Source: JAVBMJ01 sp031552535
GTDB taxonomy: Bacteria > Bacteroidota > Bacteroidia > Bacteroidales > Rikenellaceae
Length of the DNA stretch: 36,320 nt
Assembly (NCBI GenBank): GCA_031552535.1
Contig: JAVBMJ010000029.1
Coordinates: forward strand, 1-36,320
Reading direction: 5' to 3'
The position numbers were made by a program, and so were the translations under genes. This document shows positions 1 to 8,717 of the stretch, piece by piece (positions within the stretch are counted from its first letter, which is position 1; every line of letters begins with the position of its first letter). The notes under the pieces are model-generated. The model ran no database searches and was not told the origin of the DNA. It worked only from the letters and a program-made list of their open reading frames with translations.

Positions 1-168
1 TAAGAAGCTGTTTTGAATTTATTAATTTCGTTCTTTTATTCTCTTTTCCGCGCTTTCCCGCGGTGTGATTCGTTAAACAGGGGCCGCTATTCGCCTCATC
101 CCACCGCGAGAAATCATCGGCAAACAACTATAAAATAACTTCGGTAATAAATTTAAACAGTTTCTAAG
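1..168 (-). repeat. Dispersed inverted-repeat element, copy R1
   Basis: About 168 bp with related ends: the left end resembles the inverted complement of the right end, which reads TTTAAACAGTTTCTAAG at 152-168. Its reverse complement matches 7457-7624 over essentially the whole length, including the shared internal segments GAGGCGAATAGCGG and CTGTTTAACGAATC and a short CCGCG/CGCGG hairpin. It carries no ORF. It is a non-autonomous, MITE-like or structured intergenic repeat. The left boundary coincides with the window edge, so it may extend further. Confidence 0.75.
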
Positions 169-329
169 TAATTTCAAACAATTAATGGTCTATTTTATTC
201 GATCTTTCTCGGACATCTTTTCCCGCCGTCAACGCTCGATTTGCCACCGGCAAACCTGCGCTTGCCGCCGAAAAATCTGCTCCGCAAACGCCTCGAAAAT
301 GCACCATTAATCATTATCAATCACTTAAG

Positions 330-1907
330 ATGAGACGATTTATATATATAACAATGTTTCTCTTTATATCGGCTGCAACGGTCCACGGGCAGGCGCCGAA
401 AGTCAAAGCCCGTGTGGCGGGTCTGGAGAAGGACAGCGTATATATGAGGTTGTTGACCCAGGAAGCGGCACTGCTGGCCAAAGAGGACTCGATAGTAAAA
501 ATAACTTCCGCCATGCGGGCCGGATTCCGCGACAACCCCGACCTGAGGCAACAATACAGCAACCAGATACTGCAGTTGGAAGATCAGCTTTTCGACATCC
601 GTAACCAGAGTGGAGAGATAAGCGGACGCATAAATTCGATAGAACAGGAGTGGGTTGTAAATAATCTCGGCCGACACATCGACCGCTATGAAAATGAGCC
701 CGACGTGCCGGTGTATAACGGATCGGCAGGTTTTTGGGATAACACGTTTTTTAAGTCCCAGCTTGCCGCCGCCGACTACGCTTCGCTGCTCGCAGCACAA
801 AAAAGGGAACGCCAGGTAGCCGATATGCTGAACGCCTATCGCAATAACTACGTTACGATTAGTATCCTCGAAGAACAGTACAGGCTCGCGCCGACAGTGG
901 AATTGGCCGACAGCATATCTGGGAAATACAAAGTCGTAAGCGGCATCAACAACCGTATCGCCGATTCGCTTGCATCGGTGTGGAACTCTATTTTCGACAA
1001 TAAAACCTACGTATACAACTACCTGTTATATAAGACCAACCGTACGGCACAACTTACCGAAGCAGAAAAACTGACCACCAACATGAAGGTGACGGAAGCG
1101 GGACTGAAAGGGAAAACGGCATCGGACGCGGTGGCATTCTATCCGTTGGAGAAGAATGTGCTGATATTTTATGAAACCACGATTGCCGGGATCGTGGGTT
1201 CGGAACGTACTGTGGATTCTTTACGTAACATACAGGCGGCCATAGCCCGGCTAAGATTCGACCTGCCTAAGATAACGCTCACGGAAAAGGTGTTCATACA
1301 GTACGAAAATATCGGATTTTCCACAAGGCCCAAATATACCGCCCAAAATCCGATCCCAAAGACCAAGGTATATGCTACGGGCAGTGTCTATCGCCTGCTG
1401 CTGGGGACTTTCGCCAAAGCGCAGCAGCCTTCGATATTCCGCGGGGCCTACCCGTTGAGTTACATGATAGCCCCCAACAATTACTACCGTTACTTCGCGG
1501 GAGGGTACGCCACGATAGAGGAGGCGCAGAAGGCGCAAAAAACGTTGAAAGAAAAGGGGTTTAAAAATCCGGAAATAGTGCTTTGGGTCGGCGGGCAATA
1601 CAGCAATATATCAGAAGTCGGGTCAGCAATGCCGACCGTGCCCAAGGAAGATGTGGGCAAGTTGTTCCGTGTAGAGATTTCAACTACAATGAACGATCTT
1701 CCTGCCCAGACGAAACAGGCTGTGCAACAACTTCTTGGATCGCACGACATAGCCCGTGTGGCAGGCCCCGAAGACCAGAGCGGATTGACAACCTATACGT
1801 TTATTATCAGTTCGTTCGATACCCGCGGATTGGCTGAAAACGTAGCTTCGGCGGTAACCCGTAGCGACCCAGCGCTGAGGGTGAGTATCGTGGAGATAGA
1901 AAAGTAG
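330..1907 (+). CDS. Exported protein with SPOR-like C-terminal region, function unknown
   Basis: A 525-aa protein. The first 20 residues form a signal peptide (MRRFIYITMFLFISAATVHG), so it is probably periplasmic or envelope-associated. Residues about 40-110 are rich in charged and polar residues and look coiled-coil. Residues about 345-415 (VYRLLLGTF, then FAGGYATIEEAQKAQKTLKE) resemble a SPOR peptidoglycan-binding repeat, with a second, weaker copy near residues 445-525. SPOR domains usually bind denuded glycan strands at division sites; that role here is inference. The ATG is the only start compatible with the signal peptide. The gene stands alone, and its stop abuts the remnant of an unrelated protease gene, so sequence may have been lost at its 3' side. 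Confidence 0.8.
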   Translation: MRRFIYITMFLFISAATVHGQAPKVKARVAGLEKDSVYMRLLTQEAALLAKEDSIVKITSAMRAGFRDNPDLRQQYSNQILQLEDQLFDIRNQSGEISGRINSIEQEWVVNNLGRHIDRYENEPDVPVYNGSAGFWDNTFFKSQLAAADYASLLAAQKRERQVADMLNAYRNNYVTISILEEQYRLAPTVELADSISGKYKVVSGINNRIADSLASVWNSIFDNKTYVYNYLLYKTNRTAQLTEAEKLTTNMKVTEAGLKGKTASDAVAFYPLEKNVLIFYETTIAGIVGSERTVDSLRNIQAAIARLRFDLPKITLTEKVFIQYENIGFSTRPKYTAQNPIPKTKVYATGSVYRLLLGTFAKAQQPSIFRGAYPLSYMIAPNNYYRYFAGGYATIEEAQKAQKTLKEKGFKNPEIVLWVGGQYSNISEVGSAMPTVPKEDVGKLFRVEISTTMNDLPAQTKQAVQQLLGSHDIARVAGPEDQSGLTTYTFIISSFDTRGLAENVASAVTRSDPALRVSIVEIEK

Positions 1908-2526
1908 GTGGCCGTGTAACAGACCAATATATAGACATTATCTGGGGCAACATCCAATCTGGTAAAGATCATAATTTCAAGTTATATTCTCAAACAGGAA
2001 ATGCAGGTTATGATATTGGTCCATTCGATTTTAATTCAATTATGCTATATCATTCATGGGCATTTTCTGTAGATGAAACAAGTCGTGATAACCCAACAAT
2101 GCTGAAAAAAACGGTCAACCATTTTATTCACAAGGAAGTTATCTCTCTTATTGGGATATAGAAGGAATTAAATTTATTTACGCCCCCCCGTTTGCTGTAA
2201 TTAAAAGAGAATTATATCGCATAAATGACGAGGCATTTTACGATGGGTACGATAGGTGGGGTTATGAATACAGTAACAGGATTGAATTTATAGCAGACCG
2301 TAACAGCACGACCCCGGTATCACTTACAGCGCCACGTCTCATTTGCTATACATATACTGAAATCGACAATAAGAGCACCTCCGTAATTTTATACCAATAT
2401 ACTATTCACGCATATACGCCGGCCGGAGCATCTGTAATAACACTAGACAATACGCGGTGTATATACGAAATGGATTATGGTAATACATTACAGTATTTCG
2501 ATTCCGAATATTCTATTGCTCCTTAA
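1908..2526 (+). pseudogene. Astacin-family (M12A) metalloprotease remnant, 5'-truncated and frameshifted
   Basis: Reading in the frame that passes through 1907-1909, the translation contains TDQYIDIIWGNIQSGKDHNF and then PFDFNSIMLYHSWAFS. These match the segment of astacin peptidases just after the zinc site and their Met-turn (SIMHY in the family). The upstream HExxHxxGxxH zinc motif is absent, because the preceding DNA is the end of the SPOR-like gene. The frame breaks at the A7 run 2105-2111. Losing one base there explains it, since the -1 frame continues cleanly (NGQPFYSQGSYLSYWDIEGI) to the stop at 2524-2526. The segment is visibly AT-richer than its neighbours, which suggests foreign origin. 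With no zinc ligands and a frameshift it should be inactive. Confidence 0.75.
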
Positions 2527-2585
2527 TCACTATTAATTGCAAAAATATTGATTCATTAAAATTACACTAATAAACTTTCAATATT

Positions 2586-2932
2586 ATGAAAAATTTCATA
2601 TTGAGTTTGTTACTTAGCCCCATATTGTTGTTGTCATCATGCAATAAGATGATTACGAAACACGACAATGGACCGTGGCATCGCAAAAAAACCAATACCT
2701 GAGTTGGACAGGATTGTATAGCGATTGCCTGATGATCCGCGAGAAGGGACAATCACAGTGGAAGAGCATGCCGGACCCGATAGAAGGATTTATATATGAA
2801 GAGGGATATGAGCATGTTATTGTGGTGAAAATTATTCCTATACCGGAACATCAGGTCATGCAGGACGGATCGAGTTTAAGATATGTATTGGTACGCATAG
2901 TCGCAAAAACTAAAAAAGATTCCGAAATGTGA
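2586..2932 (+). pseudogene. DUF4377-type lipoprotein, frameshifted
   Basis: The ATG at 2586 opens a lipoprotein signal peptide (MKNFILSLLLSPILLLSSC, lipobox LSSC). This frame stops at 2700-2702, giving only 38 aa. In the -1 frame, open from 2648 and ending at 2932, the sequence RQWTVASQKN...WKSMPDPIEGFIYEEGYEHVIVV...SSLRYVLVRIVAKTKK is a good match to my memory of DUF4377 (TVAS, W, I-GF-YE-GYEYVL, YTLVKVVSKTKK). One missing base between about 2646 and 2660 would restore a lipoprotein of about 115 aa. Alternatively, a start at GTG 2675 would give a cytoplasmic fragment, which is less likely. DUF4377 function is unknown. It lies in the same AT-rich, decayed stretch as the astacin remnant. Confidence 0.7.
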
Positions 2933-3147
2933 TTCAGCATTGCAGGAAAGGCGTGTAACTTTTAGAAGCTACCCTCGGATCGGACAATGATACCATTCGA
3001 GGCAAGCGACAGCATAAACGATCAGAAGCAATCCATAGTGACGTACGGCTTGCACAATTCATGCGAACCGTGCGTCGTTTTTTGGCATACCGGGCAGGTT
3101 AATCGCAAAGAAATTCGTATCTTTCGGCGCTAAAATTTATACGGACG
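2933..3147. other. Intergenic, upstream of pheT
   Basis: No convincing gene. A 48-codon ORF (2987-3133) has no recognisable homology and runs into the expected pheT promoter region. TATCTTTC at 3118-3125 is one base off the Bacteroidota -7 consensus TAnnTTTG and may be the pheT promoter, but no TTG is found at the usual distance. Confidence 0.4.
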
Positions 3148-5613
3148 ATGAAGATTTCCCTTAATTGGCTCAGAGAATACCTTAAAACCAGTCTTTCCCC
3201 ACAACAACTGGCCACTACATTAACCGACATAGGACTCGAAGTAGAGTCGCTGGAGCGTTACGAACCGATACGCGGAGGGCTCGAAGGAGTGGTGGCGGGC
3301 CATGTACTGACATGCGGCAAACATCCCGATGCAGACAAACTCAGCATAACTACCGTGGACGTGGGAGCGGGCGAGCCGTTGCAGATAGTTTGCGGCGCAC
3401 CCAATGTGGCGGCCGGTCAGAAAGTGCTCGTGGCCACGATAAACACCACGCTCTATCCGAAAGGTGAAAACGAAGGGTTCAAAATAAAGCGCAGCAAGAT
3501 ACGCGGTGTCGAATCACTCGGTATGATATGCGCGGCCGACGAGTTGGGACTCGGCGACGATCATTCGGGGATCATGGTTTTAAGCGAACCGGCCGTTCCC
3601 GGAACCCCGGCCCGCGAGGTACTCGGAATCGAGGATGATTATATGATAGAGATAGGTTTGACACCAAACCGCATAGATGCGGCATCGCACTACGGGGTGG
3701 CGCGTGACCTGGCCGCGAGGCTGAAGACAGACGGGCAGGAAGTTGAATTGGCCCTGCCTGCGACCGGCGGTTTTGTGGAAGGCGACGGCAGCTTCACAAT
3801 CGGGGTTGAAGTCGTGGAGCCGGCGGCGGCACCGCGTTACAGCGGAGTAACGATAAGCGGCGTAACGGTAGCGCCATCGCCCGAGTGGCTGCAAAACAGA
3901 TTGCGCACGATAGGGATCAACCCTAAGAACAATGTGGTGGACGTCACCAATTTCGTACTTCACGAGTTGGGGCAGCCCCTGCACGGATTCGACGCGGACA
4001 AGATCGAAGGCGGAGAGATAGTGGTGCGCACCTGCAATGAGGGAACGCCGTTCGTCACGCTGGATGGGGTGGAACGCAAACTATCGGCGGCAGACCTTAT
4101 GATATGCAGCACCGAAAGGCCGATGTGCATAGCCGGGGTATTCGGAGGTCTGGATTCGGGCGTAACGGAGTCCACCCGGAACGTATTCCTGGAGAGCGCG
4201 TGCTTCAACCCGGTGTGGGTGCGCAAGACGGCACGCAGGCATGGGCTCAATACCGATTCGTCATTCAGGTTCGAACGGGGCACCGACCCGGATATGACGC
4301 TGACAGCGCTGAAGAGGGCCGCAATGCTGATAGTCGAACTTGCGGGAGGTAAAATCTCGTCACCCGTCGTCGACATTTATCCCGATCCTGTGCGGCCTTT
4401 TACCTTCGAGGCATCTTATGGCAGGATCAGTACACTGATAGGAAAAGAGATCCCACGCGAGACGATACACCGCATACTCGACGCGCTCGATATAAAGATC
4501 GAGAGCGAGTCGGGCGACCTGTTCACGGTGGCTGTGCCGCCCTACCGTGTCGACGTACAGAGGGAAGCCGACCTCGTGGAAGAGATATTGCGCATTTACG
4601 GCTACAACAACGTGGAGATACCTGTACAGGTGCGTTCGACATTATCTTACGCCCCGAAGCCAGATAAAGAAAAATTGACCCGCGTCATAGGCGACATGCT
4701 GGCCGGGGCAGGGTTCACTGAGATAATGAGCAATTCCCTGACCAAAGCTTCGTACTATGAATGGGAGGGCACATCCTACCCTATCGACCGGTGTGTGAGG
4801 ATAGTCAATCCGTTGAGCACGGATCTTAGCGTTATGCGCCAGACGCTGCTTTACAATGCTATGGAAGCCGTGGAACTCAATATCAACCACCGCAATCCCG
4901 ACCTGAAGTTGTTCGAATTCGGCAACACCTATGTCTATGATCCGGATAAAGCAAATGAAGGGGGACTTGCGCCATACAGCGAAACAAAACGGCTGGCTGT
5001 GGTGATGACAGGCAACTTTATTGCCGCTTCATGGAATCAGAAAAGCGCGGCAGCCGATTTTTTCACACTGAAAGGCGTGGCGGAGAAGATATTGAAACGG
5101 TTCGGCACCGATATATACGGTCTGCAAACCGAGGCGGTGCCGGTCGCCGAATTCGACGGTGCAGTCACGGTGAGTTCCGCAGGTAAAGCGCTTTTGACCA
5201 TGGGCAGGGTCGCCCAGGCGGTAAAGCGCAAATTCGATGTGAAGCCGGAAGTGTTCTTTATGGAGTTTGACTTCGACCTGTTGGCCGCCATGGCCGGTCG
5301 CCACAAGGTGCAGGCGTCTGTATTATCGAAGTTCCAGGAGGTTAAACGCGACCTGGCTCTGCTCGTGGGCAAGGATGTTACATTCGAAGCCCTGCGTCGT
5401 GAAGCTCTGACGGCGGAGCGTAAACTATTGAAGAATGTGATGCTCTTCGACGTATACGAAGGCAAAAACCTGCCCGATGGTAAAAAGTCGTATGCGCTTA
5501 GCTTCATAATAGAAGACACAACCCATACTCTGACAGACAAGGAGATAGACCGTGTTATGGGCAACCTTATAAAACGATTCGAAACAACGCTCGGGGCCAC
5601 GGTCCGAAGCTAA
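3148..5613 (+). CDS. pheT: Phenylalanyl-tRNA synthetase beta subunit
   Basis: An 821-aa protein, the usual length for bacterial PheT. It pairs with PheS (not in this window) as the (alpha-beta)2 enzyme that charges tRNA-Phe in the cytoplasm. The order of domains is canonical: N-terminal MKISLNWLREYL, EMAP/OB-type tRNA-binding domain (about 40-155, with HPDADKLSITTVDVG), B3/B4 editing domain (about 210-390, with NVVDVTNFVLHELGQPLHGFD), B5 DNA-binding-like domain (about 405-475), catalytic-like core (about 490-715, with RVIGDMLAGAGFTEIMSNSL) and C-terminal FDX-ACB anticodon-binding domain (about 728-820, ending LIKRFETTLGATVRS). guaA follows 51 bp downstream with no terminator between, so the two are probably co-transcribed. 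Confidence 0.98.
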   Translation: MKISLNWLREYLKTSLSPQQLATTLTDIGLEVESLERYEPIRGGLEGVVAGHVLTCGKHPDADKLSITTVDVGAGEPLQIVCGAPNVAAGQKVLVATINTTLYPKGENEGFKIKRSKIRGVESLGMICAADELGLGDDHSGIMVLSEPAVPGTPAREVLGIEDDYMIEIGLTPNRIDAASHYGVARDLAARLKTDGQEVELALPATGGFVEGDGSFTIGVEVVEPAAAPRYSGVTISGVTVAPSPEWLQNRLRTIGINPKNNVVDVTNFVLHELGQPLHGFDADKIEGGEIVVRTCNEGTPFVTLDGVERKLSAADLMICSTERPMCIAGVFGGLDSGVTESTRNVFLESACFNPVWVRKTARRHGLNTDSSFRFERGTDPDMTLTALKRAAMLIVELAGGKISSPVVDIYPDPVRPFTFEASYGRISTLIGKEIPRETIHRILDALDIKIESESGDLFTVAVPPYRVDVQREADLVEEILRIYGYNNVEIPVQVRSTLSYAPKPDKEKLTRVIGDMLAGAGFTEIMSNSLTKASYYEWEGTSYPIDRCVRIVNPLSTDLSVMRQTLLYNAMEAVELNINHRNPDLKLFEFGNTYVYDPDKANEGGLAPYSETKRLAVVMTGNFIAASWNQKSAAADFFTLKGVAEKILKRFGTDIYGLQTEAVPVAEFDGAVTVSSAGKALLTMGRVAQAVKRKFDVKPEVFFMEFDFDLLAAMAGRHKVQASVLSKFQEVKRDLALLVGKDVTFEALRREALTAERKLLKNVMLFDVYEGKNLPDGKKSYALSFIIEDTTHTLTDKEIDRVMGNLIKRFETTLGATVRS

Positions 5614-5664
5614 GTCCGGGGGCGCGGAAACATACAATGACCGAAACAATTTTAAACACACCAT

Positions 5665-7200
5665 ATGTCGCAGGAAAAGATACTTATTCTCGATTTCGGA
5701 TCGCAGTACACACAGCTGATAGCCCGCCGTGTCCGCGAACTGAACACTTATTGTGAGATACATCCCTACAACAAAATTCCCGAGCTCGATCCTTCGTTCA
5801 AGGGAGTGATCCTCTCGGGCAGCCCTTCGTCGGTGCGCGACGCCAACGCCCCGCAGGTCGACTTGTCGGGCATAAAGGGGAAGTTGCCGCTGCTCGGTAT
5901 CTGTTATGGAGCACAATATCTTGCCAAATGTTTCGGCGGCGAGGTGAACTCCACCAATTCGCGCGAATACGGCCGGGCCAAACTAACCATACTCAAAGGA
6001 GACGACCCGCTGCTGAAGGGACTCGACAATCCGACCCAGGTGTGGATGTCGCATGGCGATACCATATGCAGTATTCCGGAAGGATACATTACCCTGGCAA
6101 GCACGGGCGATGTGGAAATGGCTGCTTACAGGATAGAAGGCGAACAAACATGGGGGATACAGTTCCATCCCGAGGTCTACCATTCGACCCAGGGCCGGGA
6201 ACTGATCGAAAACTTCATTTCGGGTATCTGCGGCTGCGAACAGAGCTGGACGCCGGAGTCGTTCATCGAGGAGACGATAAGCGCCATACAAGAGCAGGTC
6301 GGCAAGGATAAAGTCGTACTGGGTCTTTCGGGCGGTGTCGACTCGTCGGTGGCGGCGGTTCTGCTCAACAAAGCCATAGGCTCACAACTGATTTGCATAT
6401 TTGTCGACACGGGCCTGTTGCGCAAAAATGAGTTCGAAACGGTATTGGACTCATATAAACATATGGGGTTGAATGTGATAGGAGTGCGCGCAGGAGACAA
6501 ATTCCTCGGCGACCTTAAGGGAGTTACCGACCCGGAGGCGAAGCGCAAGATTATCGGGCGCGATTTCATAGAAGTATTCGACAGCGAAGCGCAAAAACTT
6601 ACCGAAGTGAAGTGGCTGGCGCAAGGTACGATATATCCCGATGTGATCGAGTCGGTCTCTGTGAACGGCGGCCCGTCGGCAACTATCAAGTCGCACCATA
6701 ACGTGGGAGGTTTACCCGAAAAGATGAACCTCGGCATAGTCGAGCCGTTGCGCCTCCTGTTCAAGGACGAGGTACGTCGAGTGGGCAAACAGCTTGGGCT
6801 GCCGGAACATCTGTTGGGACGCCATCCGTTCCCGGGTCCTGGCCTCGGGATCAGGGTTTTGGGCGAGGTAACGGCCGAAAAGATAGCCGTACTGCAAAAC
6901 GCCGACAAAATATTTATCGACATGTTGCGTGAAGAAGGTCTCTACGATAAAGTATGGCAGGCCGGTGTGATCCTGCTGCCGGTACAGTCGGTAGGGGTGA
7001 TGGGCGACGAGCGTACGTATGAGAATTGTGTGGCGTTGCGTGCCGTGACTTCGACCGACGGCATGACCGCCGACTGGGTGCATTTGCCGTACGAGTTCCT
7101 GGCGAAGGTGTCGAACGAGATCATCAATAAAGTCAAGGGGATCAACCGCGTGGTGTATGACATATCATCGAAACCGCCCGCAACTATCGAGTGGGAGTAA
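5665..7200 (+). CDS. guaA: GMP synthase (glutamine-hydrolysing)
   Basis: A 511-aa protein of standard GuaA length. It converts XMP to GMP with ATP and glutamine, the last step of de novo guanine nucleotide synthesis. The class I glutamine amidotransferase domain spans about residues 5-190, with nucleophile Cys80 in GICYGAQ and the His-x-Glu pair in IQFHPEV. The ATP-pyrophosphatase domain follows with P-loop LGLSGGVDSSVAA (about 220). The dimerisation domain is C-terminal, ending in the conserved PPATIEWE. It lies downstream of pheT on the same strand and ends at a strong terminator at 7255-7295. Confidence 0.98.
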   Translation: MSQEKILILDFGSQYTQLIARRVRELNTYCEIHPYNKIPELDPSFKGVILSGSPSSVRDANAPQVDLSGIKGKLPLLGICYGAQYLAKCFGGEVNSTNSREYGRAKLTILKGDDPLLKGLDNPTQVWMSHGDTICSIPEGYITLASTGDVEMAAYRIEGEQTWGIQFHPEVYHSTQGRELIENFISGICGCEQSWTPESFIEETISAIQEQVGKDKVVLGLSGGVDSSVAAVLLNKAIGSQLICIFVDTGLLRKNEFETVLDSYKHMGLNVIGVRAGDKFLGDLKGVTDPEAKRKIIGRDFIEVFDSEAQKLTEVKWLAQGTIYPDVIESVSVNGGPSATIKSHHNVGGLPEKMNLGIVEPLRLLFKDEVRRVGKQLGLPEHLLGRHPFPGPGLGIRVLGEVTAEKIAVLQNADKIFIDMLREEGLYDKVWQAGVILLPVQSVGVMGDERTYENCVALRAVTSTDGMTADWVHLPYEFLAKVSNEIINKVKGINRVVYDISSKPPATIEWE

Positions 7201-7254
7201 AGCCGTTGTTATACTAAACTGATCTGTTTTCAAATGCACAACAGTTCACTACAA

Positions 7255-7295
7255 CGCGCCCGCCGGCTCCAAATGGAGCCGGCGGGCGCGTTTTT
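7255..7295 (+). terminator. Intrinsic terminator of guaA
   Basis: A perfect 16-bp GC-rich stem (7255-7270 pairs with 7275-7290) with a 4-nt AAAT loop is followed directly by five Ts. It lies 55 bp past the guaA stop and should end the pheT-guaA transcript. Confidence 0.92.
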
Positions 7296-7456
7296 AGAGT
7301 CTGTCTGAATTTCCCACGGAAAATATTTGTCGTTTCTTTTCGGCCTCTTTTTTACGAAAATCTCGTCACATAGCACCACTATACTCCTCGATTTTTGCGT
7401 AAAATAGCCCTGAAAATAATTCGCAACTACTTCCTATCGGAAAATCAGACAACCTC
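7296..7456. repeat. Small element with imperfect AGAGTCTGTCTGA ends
   Basis: The left end AGAGTCTGTCTGAATTTCCC (7296-7315) is an imperfect inverted copy of the right end, which in reverse complement reads AGAGGTTGTCTGATTTTCCG (7456 leftward). It is about 161 bp, AT-rich and carries no ORF. The same end sequence recurs at 33462-33503. It is probably a MITE-like or decayed IS-end element, lying directly against copy R2 of the other repeat family. Confidence 0.55.
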
Positions 7457-7624
7457 TTAGAAACTGTTTAAAAATATTACCGAAGTTATTTTACATCTGT
7501 TTGTCGATGATTTTTTGTGGAGGAATGAGGCGAATAGCGGCTCCTGTTTAACGAATCCCACCGCGAAAAAGCGCGGCAAACAGCAGGAAAAGAACGAAAG
7601 AAATATTTTTAAACAGTTTCTTAG
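7457..7624 (+). repeat. Dispersed inverted-repeat element, copy R2
   Basis: The left end TTAGAAACTGTTTAAAAATA (7457) and the right end AATATTTTTAAACAGTTTCTTAG (7602-7624) form a near-perfect terminal inverted repeat of about 22 bp. The interior matches R1 (1-168) in inverted orientation, including the CCGCG/CGCGG hairpin. There is no coding capacity. It lies in the gap between guaA and the convergent ribD, 28 bp from the ribD stop. Confidence 0.8.
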
Positions 7625-7652
7625 TGTTACCCTTGCCGGAACCCGGGCCGTT

Positions 7653-8717
7653 CTACTTCAAAATATGGGAGTTTATCCGGGCAACGTCACCGGCCATTTC
7701 ACCGATACATACCACCTCGACTCCCGCCTCACGAAGCATCTCATCGCCGCGGCCCTCCACAAAATGCGAAGGCTCGGCAAAAGCATACACCACACGCGCA
7801 AAACCCCGCCGGATAATGTGTTCGCTGCATGGCACAGGTTTCGACCGGCGCACGGAACACGGCTCCATGGACGAGTATATCGTGGCACCGCTTAAATCTT
7901 CCCCTGCCACCACGGCTTTGGCTATAGCCTCCTCTTCAGCATGGTTTTCCGGCGATGTTTCATGGGTATGTCCTTTGTATATAGCACCTCCACGAGTCAA
8001 CACAACCGCCCCCACCCTATAGGCTCTATCACAGGGTTGCGACAGCAGGCTCTCCTCTATGGCCATACGCAACAACGAATAATCGGAATGCAGATCATAG
8101 TGCAACACCGCCATCCCTCCGAGCATTTTTACTTCATTGAGCCGCATAGGTCCCTGGCCGGGCATGTGGCCGCCGATAAGCCGTACCCCATTGCCGACAA
8201 AAAACGGAGCTACCGCCAACCGGAATTCATCCACTGCACGCTCCCCGAAAAACATCTGCAATATCCCGCTTCCTCCCTCGACCAGCAATGTGCCGACTCC
8301 GCGGCGTTCCAATTCCGATAAAATAATATTGGCCGTAACAGTATCGTAACGAACTATTTCCGCCCTATGCTCCACCGACGAAAGACCTGCCGTCCGCGAA
8401 GCGAATATAATTTTATGTCCGGCATCATCGAAAAAGCGCAACGACGGGTCGAGGCCACCATCACGGGTGAGCGTAACTCTCATTATATCCTCCTGCTGTC
8501 CACGGGCGAGCCTTTCGGCCTGGTGAGACAGGCTTTTGACCTTAAGCGACGGATCGTCGCGACGCAGAGTATTAGCCCCGACCAGTATCGCATCACAGCG
8601 GCTGCGTAAAGCGTAAACCTCCTCCCAGTCCTCGGATGAAGATAATACCAGGCGCCCGGGACGGCAATCGTCGATATAACCATCGGCCGACATAGCGGCA
8701 GAAACTATCACTCGCAT
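7653..8717 (-). CDS. ribD: Riboflavin biosynthesis RibD-type reductase-deaminase with permuted domain order
   Basis: A 354-aa protein. Residues 1 to about 210 are a RibD_C/DHFR-like reductase (SADGYIDD, SRCDAILVGANTLRRDDPSL, GTLLVEGGSGILQMFF). Residues about 215-354 are a cytidine-deaminase-fold domain with the zinc motif HAEEEAI and EPCSVRRSKPVPCSEHI. Canonical RibD carries the deaminase first and the reductase second, so the order here is reversed. Both active-site sets look intact, so it probably performs both steps: deamination of the GTP-derived pyrimidine and side-chain reduction toward riboflavin. It overlaps the upstream phosphoesterase gene by 10 bp, so translation is likely coupled. 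A nucleotide-modifying role outside riboflavin synthesis cannot be excluded. Confidence 0.85.
   Translation of the reverse strand: MRVIVSAAMSADGYIDDCRPGRLVLSSSEDWEEVYALRSRCDAILVGANTLRRDDPSLKVKSLSHQAERLARGQQEDIMRVTLTRDGGLDPSLRFFDDAGHKIIFASRTAGLSSVEHRAEIVRYDTVTANIILSELERRGVGTLLVEGGSGILQMFFGERAVDEFRLAVAPFFVGNGVRLIGGHMPGQGPMRLNEVKMLGGMAVLHYDLHSDYSLLRMAIEESLLSQPCDRAYRVGAVVLTRGGAIYKGHTHETSPENHAEEEAIAKAVVAGEDLSGATIYSSMEPCSVRRSKPVPCSEHIIRRGFARVVYAFAEPSHFVEGRGDEMLREAGVEVVCIGEMAGDVARINSHILK

Noticed and set aside
2099..2120. Programmed -1 frameshift at the A7 run in the astacin gene
   Set aside because: The gene has already lost its zinc site, so programmed recoding would serve no purpose; simple decay or sequencing error is more likely.
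2987..3133. 48-codon ORF before pheT with a CxxC pair
   Set aside because: No recognisable family, no start signals, and it overlaps the probable pheT promoter region.
6177..6923. 248-codon ORF antisense to guaA
   Set aside because: Ser/Pro/Arg-rich shadow of a well-conserved gene.
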